A stretch of 64,000 nucleotides of DNA, taken from contig NZ_SOHM01000011.1 in assembly GCF_004403945.1 (NCBI RefSeq), positions 62,358-126,357 on the forward strand. Direction: 5' to 3'. This DNA is from Cryobacterium lactosi (GTDB lineage: Bacteria; Actinomycetota; Actinomycetes; Actinomycetales; Microbacteriaceae). Numbering within the stretch: the stretch's first letter is position 1; each line of letters opens with the position of its first letter. Below the pieces are notes generated by a model. It was not told where the DNA came from. It searched no databases and was given only the letters and a program-made list of their open reading frames with translations. This document shows, piece by piece, positions 44,594 through 53,190 of the stretch. A program made the position numbers and the translations under genes.

Positions 44594-45451
44594 TCACGCC
44601 TTCCCCGCGCTGCCGAACTGCTCGGCAAGGCCACGGGTGAGGTCGACGATGTCGGTGCGCACCTTCGTGAACAGGGACGGCGGGTCCCACTTGTCGCGGG
44701 CCTGGGCATCCGTGAGGAAGGACAGGTTCGACTTCATGTAGGTGATCTTCAGCGCCGTGGAGATATTCACCTTGGCGCAGCCGCGACTGATGAGATCGGT
44801 GAACTGCGCGTCGGTCATGCCGCTGCCGCCGTGCAGGGCGATCGGGATGGGGTGTGCGGCCACGAGGTCGCTCACCCGCTGGAAATCGAGCACGGGCTCC
44901 CGCTTGTAGACGCCGTGGGCGTTGCCGATCGACGGCGCGAACACGTCGACACCGGTGGCTTCGAGGAACCTGAGCGACACCGCGAGGCTCTGCCTGGCCG
45001 CTTCGGTATCGCTGCCGACGCCGTCTTCGACGCCGGTGATCGACTCGATCTCGCCCTCCACGTGGGCGCCGAAGCTGCGGGCCTGCCGCACCACCTCGAT
45101 GGTCTGCCGTTGGTTCTCCTCCACAGGCAGGGTGGATGCGTCGAACAACACCGAGTTCCACCCGCGCTCGAGGCACTCGGTGATGACGTCCCGGTCCGGG
45201 CAGTGGTCCAGGTGCAGTGCCACGGGCACCTCGATACCGGCGGTCATCGCGGACCACATGGCGAAGAGCACGCCGGACCCGATCGACTTGACGGTTTTCA
45301 CCGAGGTCTGCACGATCACCGGCGAACGGGCTTCGACCGCCCCCGCGAGCACCGCCTCCATGGTGAGGTCGTTCACGATGTTGATCGCGGGCACGCCGTA
45401 TTTCTCGGCGAACGCACGATCGACGATCTCCTTGAGAGTGCTCACGGCCAT
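44594..45451 (-). CDS. class II fructose-bisphosphate/ketose-bisphosphate aldolase family protein
   Basis: A 285-residue zinc aldolase: YGVPAINIVNDLTMEAVLAGA, zinc/catalytic ALHLDHCPD, IGNAHGVYKREP and ALHGGSGMTDAQF, with a substrate-binding NISTALK. Class II aldolases join or split DHAP and an aldehyde. It is the first gene of a four-gene operon with HAD, dhaL and dhaK. DHA kinase would supply DHAP for it, or the ketose phosphate made by the kinase would be its substrate. Start at 45451 (MAVSTLKEIV) with GAGG six bases upstream. Tagatose- or fructose-bisphosphate specificity cannot be told. Confidence 0.9.
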   Translation of the reverse strand: MAVSTLKEIVDRAFAEKYGVPAINIVNDLTMEAVLAGAVEARSPVIVQTSVKTVKSIGSGVLFAMWSAMTAGIEVPVALHLDHCPDRDVITECLERGWNSVLFDASTLPVEENQRQTIEVVRQARSFGAHVEGEIESITGVEDGVGSDTEAARQSLAVSLRFLEATGVDVFAPSIGNAHGVYKREPVLDFQRVSDLVAAHPIPIALHGGSGMTDAQFTDLISRGCAKVNISTALKITYMKSNLSFLTDAQARDKWDPPSLFTKVRTDIVDLTRGLAEQFGSAGKA

Positions 45452-45562
45452 GTGCGCCTCGCTTCCTTGCGTGTTGCTGGGGATCGTAGGCGGGAACCTG
45501 GAAACCGGCAATGCCAACGCCCGGGGCGGTGATGCCGTTCTCAACCCGCTCTTTTACGCATA

Positions 45563-47152
45563 ATGGTCGCTATGGACCCCGTCAGCACCATCGTCTGGAT
45601 TGTCGCGTTCGTCGTGGTCACGGTCACCGTGACCGGGTTCTCCCGGCGGATCGGGTGGTCGGCGCCATTCGTGCTGGTCGTGGTGGGCGCGGCCGCGTCC
45701 TTCCTGCCGTCGGTGCCGCGGATCGAGCTCGAGCCGGAGCTGGTGCTCTACGGGCTGCTGCCCCCGTTGCTGTTCGCCGCCGCCATCCGTACGTCGATCG
45801 TGGACGTGCGCGCCCGGCGCGACGGCATCCTGCTGCTGTCGGTGGGCCTGGTGGCCTTCACCGTGGTGACCGTGGGGTTGACCGCCTGGCTGGTGGTGCC
45901 GGCGATCTCGCTCGCTGCCGCGTTCGCGTTCGGCGCTGTCGTGGCGCCGACGGATGCCGTGGCGATCACGGCCATCGCCGGCCGGCTGGGCCTGCCCAGG
46001 CGGGTGGTGACCGTGCTCGAGGGTGAGAGCCTGCTCAACGACGCGACAGCCCTGGTGGCGCTGAACGCCGCGATCGCGGCGATCCTCAGCACGGTGAGCC
46101 CGCTCTCGGTGACCGGCGATTTTGTCATCGCCGTGGTCGGCGGGGCGGCGGTGGGACTCGCGGTCGGGTACGTGCTCGCGGTCATCCGCCGGCAGTTGCA
46201 CGCCCCGGTCCTGGACACCAGCCTGTCGTTGGTGACGCCGTACCTGGCGTTCATCCTCGGCGAGCTCGTGCACGGCTCAGGTGTTCTGGCGGTGGTGATC
46301 GCCGGCCTGTTCCTGGGCTACCGGGCCCCGGTCATCCAGTCGGCCGAGGCCCGCATCGCCGAATCCATCAACTGGCGCACCATCCAGTTCCTGCTGGAGA
46401 ACGCCGTGTTCCTGTTCATCGGGCTCAACCTGGAGGCGATCCTCGAGGGGGTCAGGCTCACAGGCACGGGGTTCTGGGACACCGTGTGGATCTCGCTGGT
46501 GATCCTTTTCGCCCTGCTCGTGTCGCGGTTCGCCTGGATGGCCATCACCACCTCGCTCTACCGGTACGGGCCCCGGCGGCTGCGGGAGCGCGGCTGGAGC
46601 TGGCGCACCGGGGTCGCGGTGTCGTTCGCCGGGATGCGCGGGGTGGTGACCCTCGCCGCCGTGTTCCTGTTGCCGCCGGAGACGCCGCAACGCGAGTTGC
46701 TGCAGCTGTTGGCGTTCGTGGTGGTGGTCGGCACCCTGTTGCAGGCGCTCGCCCTGCCGTGGATCATCCGCCGGTTGCGGTTGCCGCCGCCGGACCGGTC
46801 GCAGGAGCGGACCGAGGCGCAGATGCTCCTCGCCGAGGCGCAGACCGCGGGTTTGGCCCGACTGGACGCCGAGGTGACCGACGCCGACGAGGCCAGGGTG
46901 ATCGGGCGGCTGCGCACCAACGCGGTGTTCCTCGCCGACGCCCTGGACAACCCCGCTCCGGATGACGCCGAGCCGTTGCCCGCCGCCTACAACCGTTTGC
47001 GGCGGGCCATGATCGAGGCCGAACGCGAGGCCGTCCTGGCCGCCAGAGTTCAGGGCCGCTACCAGGAACCGGCTATCCGTTCGGCGTTGGCTTTCATCGA
47101 CGTGGAGGAGTCCGCGCTCAAGGCCGGCTCGCCCAAGCGCCTCGAGGGGTGA
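45563..47152 (+). CDS. Na+/H+ antiporter, CPA1 family
   Basis: A 529-residue transporter with about twelve membrane helices. The ion-binding motifs are seen: FGAVVAPTDAVAITAIAG with the conserved Asp, and VLEGESLLNDATALVALNA. A cytoplasmic tail of about 110 residues follows (PDRSQERTEAQMLLAEAQTAGLARLDAE and on), as in bacterial NhaP/YjcE-type exchangers. It exports Na+ or K+ for protons to control pH and salt. The ATG at 45563 or the one at 45572 (MDPVSTIVW) may be used; neither has a clear ribosome binding site. Divergent from the aldolase operon. Confidence 0.92.
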   Translation: MVAMDPVSTIVWIVAFVVVTVTVTGFSRRIGWSAPFVLVVVGAAASFLPSVPRIELEPELVLYGLLPPLLFAAAIRTSIVDVRARRDGILLLSVGLVAFTVVTVGLTAWLVVPAISLAAAFAFGAVVAPTDAVAITAIAGRLGLPRRVVTVLEGESLLNDATALVALNAAIAAILSTVSPLSVTGDFVIAVVGGAAVGLAVGYVLAVIRRQLHAPVLDTSLSLVTPYLAFILGELVHGSGVLAVVIAGLFLGYRAPVIQSAEARIAESINWRTIQFLLENAVFLFIGLNLEAILEGVRLTGTGFWDTVWISLVILFALLVSRFAWMAITTSLYRYGPRRLRERGWSWRTGVAVSFAGMRGVVTLAAVFLLPPETPQRELLQLLAFVVVVGTLLQALALPWIIRRLRLPPPDRSQERTEAQMLLAEAQTAGLARLDAEVTDADEARVIGRLRTNAVFLADALDNPAPDDAEPLPAAYNRLRRAMIEAEREAVLAARVQGRYQEPAIRSALAFIDVEESALKAGSPKRLEG

Positions 47153-47170
47153 GCGAGCGCGGCCGAGCCC

Positions 47171-48292
47171 CTACTCCAGTTGAGGTTTCCGGGTCAGTGC
47201 CGGCTCGTTCCAGGTCTTCGCGATCGCCCAGGCGACGGCGGCGATCGGCACGGCGAGCACAGCGCCGATGATGTTGGCCACGATGGTTCCCGCGGTCAGG
47301 GCGACGAGGATGACCAGCGGGTGCAACTTGAGCGACTGCGCCATGACAACGGGCTGCAGGAAGTTACCCTCGAGCTGGTTGACCAGGATCACGATGCCCA
47401 CGACGATCAGGGCGGTGACCCAGTCGGTCGCGACCAGCGCCACCAGGGCGGCCAGGATGCCGGCCACCGTCGCACCGATCAGGGGGATGAATGCCGTGAG
47501 GAAGACGATGACGGCCAGCGGGAGGGCGAGGGGCACCCCGAGGATGGCGAGGCCGGTGCCGATCGCTGCCGCGTCGACGAAGGCGACGATGGCCGTGCCG
47601 CGGATGTAGCCGCCGAGTACCCGCACCGTGGTGGTGCCGATGCGACGGCCGCGCTGCAGGCGCTCACCCTTGAACGGCTTGAGGAAGAACGCCCAGATGA
47701 CGTCGCCGTCCTTGAGGAAGAAGAACAGGATCACCAGGACCAGGACCAGGCCGGTGAAGAATTCACCCGCGGCCGCCGCGCCGGCGAGGGCCCCCGAACC
47801 GAACTGGCTACTGGTAAGGAAGACCACACCCTGGTCGCGGAAATCCTCGAGCTGGGCGGCGTCGACGGCCAACGGGCCCTCGGTGAGATAGGTGATCAGC
47901 TGGTCGACGCCGTCGGAAGCGCTTGACGCCAGCTCGGTCCACTGGTTCTCGACGGCGACGACGATGAGGGTCACGATGCCGCCGAACACGATGATGGCGG
48001 TGAGCAGGGTGACCCAGGTGGCGAGCATGGGTGACATGCCGCGGCGGCGCAACCACTGGATGACCGGGCTCAGCGCTGACGCGAGAATGATCGCGATCAG
48101 CACCGGGATCACCACGAGCTTCACCTGCACGAGAAGGAAGACGATCACGCCGATCAGCGCGAGCGACAGGAGGATCTGCCCGCTGCGCAGGCCAAGCCAG
48201 CCCAGCTTGTCGGTCAGCAGGGTACGCAACGTTGTGGGGCCGGCGGATTGCGCGCCGGACACGCGGGCACCGGATTTGTCTGGGGTTCGCAT
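47171..48292 (-). CDS. AI-2E family transporter (PerM-like)
   Basis: A 373-residue membrane protein with about eight helices. The typical features are VIPVLIAIILASALSPVIQWLRRRGM at the start, LVLVILFFFLKDGDVIWAFFLKPF, FIPLIGATVAGILAALVAL, and NQLEGNFLQPVVMAQSLKLHPLVILVALTAG near the end. Members have been linked to export of autoinducer-2 or to Na+/H+ exchange; the substrate here is unknown. Convergent with the CPA1 antiporter, 18 bp between the stops. Confidence 0.92.
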   Translation of the reverse strand: MRTPDKSGARVSGAQSAGPTTLRTLLTDKLGWLGLRSGQILLSLALIGVIVFLLVQVKLVVIPVLIAIILASALSPVIQWLRRRGMSPMLATWVTLLTAIIVFGGIVTLIVVAVENQWTELASSASDGVDQLITYLTEGPLAVDAAQLEDFRDQGVVFLTSSQFGSGALAGAAAAGEFFTGLVLVLVILFFFLKDGDVIWAFFLKPFKGERLQRGRRIGTTTVRVLGGYIRGTAIVAFVDAAAIGTGLAILGVPLALPLAVIVFLTAFIPLIGATVAGILAALVALVATDWVTALIVVGIVILVNQLEGNFLQPVVMAQSLKLHPLVILVALTAGTIVANIIGAVLAVPIAAVAWAIAKTWNEPALTRKPQLE

Positions 48293-48596
48293 GGGATAAC
48301 CCTAGACAACCCGTCGCGACACAGCTCGAAAACCCGCCGGGCGGCATCCGGAATCGCACTCTGCTCACAGAGAGCGTTCACAGGGTCGACGCACATACGA
48401 TACACACGTTTTCGGTCCTGTACACCCTTGAAATTCCCAGTCTCCTGTAGTGCAGTGGAGAGTGCTTGAGCGCGCTCGACGGCTTGCCGTGGGCGGCTGG
48501 GTGTACCACCGAGAAACACCATTGAGGATGCCGCGCGCCACAAGCGCGAACCGACCGGTTCAGGTGTCATGAAGAGGTATCAAGGAGGATACAAAA
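48293..48596. other. 304-bp intergenic region upstream of formaldehyde dehydrogenase
   Basis: No gene is supported here. It separates the divergent AI-2E and formaldehyde dehydrogenase genes. The sequence 48380-48440 is less GC-rich than its surroundings and may hold promoters. A palindrome GAACCG-AC-CGGTTC (48548-48561) lies 36 bp before the dehydrogenase ATG and could be an operator. A strong ribosome binding site AAGGAGG precedes the ATG. Confidence 0.5.
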
Positions 48597-49814
48597 ATGG
48601 CAGGAAACAGAGCAGTTGCCTATGAAGGACCGGGCAAGGTCGACGTTATCGACATCGACTACCCCACCTTCGAGCTGAAGGACGGACCCGGCGTGAACCC
48701 GGCGAATGTCGGACGGCAGGTTCAGCACGGCGTCATCCTGAGAACCATCACCACGAACATCTGTGGCTCCGACCAGCACATGGTTCGCGGCCGCACCACG
48801 GCTCCGACGGGCCTGGTGCTCGGACACGAGATCACCGGCGAGGTGGTCGAAGTCGGCCGCGACGTCGAGTTCATCAAGGTCGGCGACATCGTCTCGGTCC
48901 CGTTCAATATCTCCTGCGGTCGCTGTCGCAACTGCAAGGAGCGCAAGACCGGTGTCTGCCTGAACGTGAACCCGGACCGTCCGGGTAGCGCGTACGGCTA
49001 CGTCGACATGGGCGGCTGGGTCGGTGGGCAGTCACAGTACGTGCTGGTGCCGTACGCCGACTGGAACCTGCTGAAGTTCCCCGACCGGGAGCAGGCCCTC
49101 GAGAAGATCCTCGACCTCACCATGCTGTCGGACATCTTCCCGACGGGGTTCCATGGGGCGTTCACCGCGGGGATCGGCGTGGGCTCAACGGCCTACATCG
49201 CCGGTGCCGGCCCGGTCGGACTCGCCGCTGCCGTCTCGGCTCAGCTCCTCGGAGCGGCCGTCGTGATCGTCGGCGACCTCAACCCCGAGCGTCTGGCGCA
49301 GGCCCGCAGCTTCGGCTGCGAGACCGTCGACCTCACCAAGGGCGAGCCGCAGGATCAGATCGAACAGATCCTCGGTGTGCCCGAGGTTGACGCGGCGGTC
49401 GACGCCGTCGGATTCGAGGCGCACGGCCACGGCAAGGACTCCGGCAAGGAAAAGCCGGCCACCGTGCTGAACTCGCTGATGAAGGTCACTGCGGCCGGCG
49501 GAGCACTCGGTATTCCCGGGCTCTACGTCACGGGTGACCCGGGCGCCGCCACCGAGGAGGCCAAGGTGGGGTCGCTGTCGATCAGCCTCGGCACCGGCTG
49601 GGCCAAGTCGCTGTCCTTCACCACCGGGCAGTGCCCGGTGATGAAGTACAACCGGCAGCTGATGATGGCGATCCTGCACGACAAGGTGCAGATCGCCAAG
49701 GCCGTGCACGCCCAGCCGATCAGCCTCGAGGATGCCCCGCGCGGGTACGCCGAATTCGATGCCGGCGCGGCGACGAAGTACGTGCTCAACCCGAACGGCT
49801 ACCTCAAGGACTGA
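48597..49814 (+). CDS. fdhA: glutathione-independent formaldehyde dehydrogenase
   Basis: A 405-residue zinc medium-chain dehydrogenase. Catalytic zinc ligands are in TNICGSDQHMVRGR and LGHEITGEVVEVG; the structural zinc site is CGRCRNCKERKTGVC; the NAD loop is AGAGPVGLAAAVSAQLLGA. The start AVAYEGPGKVDVIDIDYPTFELKDGPG and the long insertions (NPDRPGSAYGYVDMGGWVGGQSQYVLVPYADWNLL) are characteristic of the glutathione-independent type, which oxidises formaldehyde to formate with tightly bound NAD. The strong AAGGAGG suggests high expression. The next genes build molybdenum cofactor, and an FdhF/YdeP protein lies 3.4 kb downstream. Confidence 0.93.
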   Translation: MAGNRAVAYEGPGKVDVIDIDYPTFELKDGPGVNPANVGRQVQHGVILRTITTNICGSDQHMVRGRTTAPTGLVLGHEITGEVVEVGRDVEFIKVGDIVSVPFNISCGRCRNCKERKTGVCLNVNPDRPGSAYGYVDMGGWVGGQSQYVLVPYADWNLLKFPDREQALEKILDLTMLSDIFPTGFHGAFTAGIGVGSTAYIAGAGPVGLAAAVSAQLLGAAVVIVGDLNPERLAQARSFGCETVDLTKGEPQDQIEQILGVPEVDAAVDAVGFEAHGHGKDSGKEKPATVLNSLMKVTAAGGALGIPGLYVTGDPGAATEEAKVGSLSISLGTGWAKSLSFTTGQCPVMKYNRQLMMAILHDKVQIAKAVHAQPISLEDAPRGYAEFDAGAATKYVLNPNGYLKD

Positions 49815-49844
49815 GTGAACTCAGGCCGAGATAGCCAGTGACAG

Positions 49845-49876
49845 AACCGGGATCGGGCGAAGGCCCGGTCCCGGTT
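49845..49876 (+). terminator. terminator of formaldehyde dehydrogenase gene
   Basis: A 14-bp stem with one mismatch (arms 49845-49858 and 49863-49876) and loop GAAG, ending in GGTTTG, 31 bp after the stop codon. Confidence 0.8.
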
Positions 49877-49945
49877 TGTCGCGCCGGCGCGAGTAGCCTG
49901 ATCTGGTCGCACGTTGCGCGACTCGAACGCAAGGACCCCACCGGA

Positions 49946-50653
49946 ATGCCCCGCCACGAGAGCTCTCCCCCACCGGCCACGGCCGCCGGGCCGCGCTGGA
50001 GTGCGATCATCGTCGCGGGCGGCAGGGCCACGCGGTTGGGCGGCATCGACAAGACCGCGCTGGTCTGGCAGGGGCACAGCCTGCTCGACGGCGTCGTGGC
50101 CGCAGCATCCGGTGCAGCCCGGATCTGTGTGGTCGGCTCCGACGCCGACCTCGGCGGCGACCTGCTGCGCGCCGTCGAGAGACCGCGCTGGGGCGGTCCG
50201 GCCGCTGCGATTGTGGCGGGCCTGGAGGCCGTGGCCGGCGACGCCGACACCGACTGGGTCCTGGTCCTCGCCGGTGACCTCGTGCATGCCGACGCCGCCG
50301 TGACGCTCCTGCTGGCCGAACTCGACCGGATCAACGCCTCCGAGATGACCGCCACAACCTCAAGCGCTCCGGCGGCCGATCGGCCCATCGACGGCCTGAT
50401 CGGCGTGGACTCCGACGGTCGACGCCAACCGTTGCTCGCCGTCTACCGGCGGGCGGCACTGCTGGCATCCGCACGTCTCCATCCGGCAGACAACCTCCCG
50501 GTGAAGAGCCTGATCGGCAGCCTGAACCTGGTTCAGTTGCGCCTTCCCGACGCGCTGACCGACGATGTCGACACCCCCGCCGACGCCGCCAGGCTCGGTA
50601 TCGTCGTTCCCGCCCCTGCCGCACCGTCGAGCACTCCGCGGCCGACGCGGTGA
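49946..50653 (+). CDS. mobA: molybdenum cofactor guanylyltransferase (MobA-like)
   Basis: A 235-residue nucleotidyltransferase. The GTP-binding N-terminus reads SAIIVAGGRATRLGGIDKTALVWQGHSLLD, followed by RWGGPAAAIVAGLEAV and the metal-binding Asp in LVLAGDLVHADA, then a C-terminal VKSLIGSLNLVQLRLPDALTDDVDTPADAA. It attaches GMP to molybdopterin to make the dinucleotide cofactor. ATG at 49946 with AAGGA upstream; the frame is open to 49838 through the preceding terminator, which is not credible as coding. Its cofactor would serve the nitrate reductase and FdhF/YdeP proteins encoded nearby. Confidence 0.9.
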   Translation: MPRHESSPPPATAAGPRWSAIIVAGGRATRLGGIDKTALVWQGHSLLDGVVAAASGAARICVVGSDADLGGDLLRAVERPRWGGPAAAIVAGLEAVAGDADTDWVLVLAGDLVHADAAVTLLLAELDRINASEMTATTSSAPAADRPIDGLIGVDSDGRRQPLLAVYRRAALLASARLHPADNLPVKSLIGSLNLVQLRLPDALTDDVDTPADAARLGIVVPAPAAPSSTPRPTR

Positions 50654-50775
50654 CTGGCTAGCCTTGACCCAGGCGCGCTGTCGTCGATGATCCTCGAGGA
50701 GTCCGCTATGCCCCTGCTCCACACCGGCCGTTCGGCCCGTTCCGGTTCACCAGGCACCAGCGGCGTGGTGCTCTG

Positions 50776-51969
50776 ATGGAGTGGCTGGAGGCCAGGGACA
50801 CCGTGCACCGGTTGGGCACGGGAATGCCCGGTGGCACCGAGACCGTGGCCCTGTCCGAGGCCGTCGGACGCACGCTCGCCGCCGAGGTGCGCTCGCTGAC
50901 GGCGCTGCCGAGCTTCGCGTCCTCCGCCATGGACGGCTGGGCCGTCAACGGCGCAGAACCGTGGATCGTGGGCGATGCGATCCTGGCGGGCGACCCGCCG
51001 ACAACGACCGCCCTCGCGCCAGGGACCGCGCGGCCGATCGCCACCGGCGCCTGTGTGCCGGCCGGCACCCACGGCATCCTGCGCTCGGAAAAGGGTCAGC
51101 TCGCCCCCGCGACTGCCGGGGGCGCGGGGCCCGTGCTGATCCGTTCGGCGGGCACCCGTTCCACCGAGCCGGCCCTCGGTGAGCACGTGCGGGGGCGCGG
51201 CGAGGAGTGCGGACTCGACGAGAGGATGTTGGAGCCCGGCTGCCTGCTCACGGCGCCGCGGGTGGCGCTGGCGGCGGTGACCGGCCACGACACGCTCACT
51301 GTGACCACACCGCCGACCGTGGAGCTGCTGCTGCTCGGCACCGAGGTGATCCAGTCCGGCGTCCCCGGTCCCGGCCAGGTGCGGGATGCCTACTCCCCCG
51401 AGTTCCCGGCGCTGCTGACGGGGCTCGGCGTGAGGCTGAGCGCGCTGCGGCGGCTGCCGGACGACCTCGGTCAGACCATCGACGCCATCCGTTCGAGCAC
51501 GGCCGCGTTGGTGATCAGCACCGGTGGCAGCGCCCGCGGCCCCGCAGACCATGTGCGCGCGGCCCTGGCCGCTCTCGGTGCGAGCGTGCTCATCGACGGG
51601 GTACGGATGCGGCCCGGCCACCCCGTCATGGTGGCCCGCCTGGGCGACGGCCGGCTGATGCTCTGCCTGCCCGGCAACCCGCTGGCCGCCATGCTGGTCC
51701 TGGCCAGCCTGGGGATGCCGCTGATCGACGGGCTGCTCGGCCGGCCGCTGCTGCCCCTGGACCGGGTGGCCCTCGCGCACGACATCGCCAACCTCAGCGG
51801 GTCGACCCGTCTGGTGGCATACCGGCTCACCGACGACGGCGCGGTGCCCACAGCACGGCAGGGCTCCGGCATGCTGCGCGGGCTCGCGGAGGCCGACGGT
51901 GTGGCCGTGGTCCCACCCGGCGGGGCGTGCGCCCCCGACCCGGTCGCCACGCTTCCGCTGCCCTGGTAA
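50776..51969 (+). CDS. moeA: molybdopterin molybdenumtransferase
   Basis: A 397-residue MoeA. Visible motifs are TALPSFASSAMDGWAV (substrate Asp), GDAILAGDPP and TGACVPAGTHGILR in the first domain, then LLLGTEVIQSG...GQVRDAYSPEFPALLTGLG, STGGSARGPADHVRAAL and CLPGNPLAAMLVLASLGMPLIDGLLG. It inserts molybdate into adenylylated molybdopterin. It lies 122 bp after mobA in the same orientation. The N-terminal domain is somewhat abridged relative to E. coli MoeA, as in other actinobacterial forms. Confidence 0.92.
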   Translation: MEWLEARDTVHRLGTGMPGGTETVALSEAVGRTLAAEVRSLTALPSFASSAMDGWAVNGAEPWIVGDAILAGDPPTTTALAPGTARPIATGACVPAGTHGILRSEKGQLAPATAGGAGPVLIRSAGTRSTEPALGEHVRGRGEECGLDERMLEPGCLLTAPRVALAAVTGHDTLTVTTPPTVELLLLGTEVIQSGVPGPGQVRDAYSPEFPALLTGLGVRLSALRRLPDDLGQTIDAIRSSTAALVISTGGSARGPADHVRAALAALGASVLIDGVRMRPGHPVMVARLGDGRLMLCLPGNPLAAMLVLASLGMPLIDGLLGRPLLPLDRVALAHDIANLSGSTRLVAYRLTDDGAVPTARQGSGMLRGLAEADGVAVVPPGGACAPDPVATLPLPW

Positions 51970-52032
51970 CCGCTCCGGTCTGCCGTCGGCCGTCGGCCTC
52001 TCGGAGTGGCCCAGGTGCTGGCAGACGGCTGC

Positions 52033-52548
52033 TCAACAGGCCAGGGAAGTGAGGGTCTTCGTCTCGCCGTTCCAGAACCGTGCCGCGACGCAGGACCCGG
52101 CCGCCGGCGGCTCACCGAGAACCGCGAGCGCATGGCCGACCTGATCGGCGCCGAGCCGGCGGGCGAGGGTGACGTGCGGCGTCCACCGATCGGGCCGGGT
52201 GAGCTCCACGGCCCCTGGCGCCACTCCGAGCACGGTCCGGTGCACCTCCAGCAGGACCCTGGTCATCACCACGGGGCGGGCGAGCACGAACCGGCCGGGC
52301 CCCGCCCGGAACAGCACCAGTCCGGAGACCCTGAGTTCAACGGGCAGCGGCGCGGCCGCCCGGTCGAACGCGGCCCGCACGGCATCCGTGAGCTCGAGTG
52401 CCGGTCCGGCCGCCAGCGTGAGGTGCGGCCGGTTGCTCGCACCCTGGTGCCGGCCCAGATTCGGCAGCCCGGCCTCCTCCAATGCCGTCCACTCCGCGCG
52501 AAACGCAGCCTCGGTAGCCGGGTCGAAGGTCAACTCGATGCTTCGCAT
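52033..52548 (-). CDS. 2'-5' RNA ligase / cyclic phosphodiesterase-like protein
   Basis: A 171-residue two-histidine phosphoesterase. The duplicated HxTx motifs are NRPHLTLAAGPAL near residue 40 and RWTPHVTLARRLG near 125. The family includes 2'-5' RNA ligases and cyclic nucleotide phosphodiesterases; the substrate is unknown. Start at 52548 (MRSIELTFDPATEAAF) matches the first strand of the fold. Convergent with moeA and divergent from the DUF6457-like gene. Confidence 0.85.
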   Translation of the reverse strand: MRSIELTFDPATEAAFRAEWTALEEAGLPNLGRHQGASNRPHLTLAAGPALELTDAVRAAFDRAAAPLPVELRVSGLVLFRAGPGRFVLARPVVMTRVLLEVHRTVLGVAPGAVELTRPDRWTPHVTLARRLGADQVGHALAVLGEPPAAGSCVAARFWNGETKTLTSLAC

Positions 52549-52777
52549 GGCTTCATCCTGCCCTGTTCCCGGCTGGCCCATCGCACCACGGATAGCGCAC
52601 CACGTTTACGGGAAGAAGTGAGATTCCAAGGACGGAATCCGGCACAGCATCCTTTCTGCCGGCCGTTGTCCTGATAAACGTTCGTCGCAGGGAACCGCGC
52701 GGACCGACCGATTGCCGTGGCACCTTTCCGGTGCTATTTCTGGAGCGCACGTTTCCTGCCCCGACCGAAGGAGACCC

Positions 52778-53104
52778 ATGAACGCCCCCGTACCCGACGA
52801 CGGGCGGCCCGACGGCCGGCTCGACGACCTCAGCCGACGGTTGACCCAGGCACTGCAGATTCTCGACCTCGACGTCGACTACCCCCTGCTCCTCGGACTG
52901 GCCGCCGATACCTCCCGAGCAGTGGGGCCCGACGGCGGACCGATCAGCACCTTCCTGGTGGGCTATGCGGCCGGCCTGACGAGCACCTCCGACAAACAGT
53001 CCGTGACCGACGCCGTGCAGCGCGCCGTCGACGTGGCCAGGCAGGCCACCCGGAAGACCGGGGACGGCGGCATCGACGACGGCTGGGCGAACACCGCGCA
53101 GTAG
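52778..53104 (+). CDS. small DUF6457-like protein
   Basis: A 108-residue acidic protein: LDDLSRRLTQALQILDLDVDYPLLLGLAADTSRAVGPDGGPISTFLVGYAAGLT and a charged tail. I recognise it as like the DUF6457 proteins that accompany molybdenum cofactor genes in actinobacteria, perhaps helping insert the cofactor; this is from memory and unverified. GAAGGAGACCC precedes the ATG at 52778. It converges on the molybdo-oxidoreductase gene. Confidence 0.65.
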   Translation: MNAPVPDDGRPDGRLDDLSRRLTQALQILDLDVDYPLLLGLAADTSRAVGPDGGPISTFLVGYAAGLTSTSDKQSVTDAVQRAVDVARQATRKTGDGGIDDGWANTAQ

Positions 53105-53190
53105 CCGTCGGTGCGGCACCGGTCTGCAGCCGCCGGTGTCGTGGCGCCCTGCAGCCGTCGACGTGGGCCGCCCCAGACGACGAACGGCGC

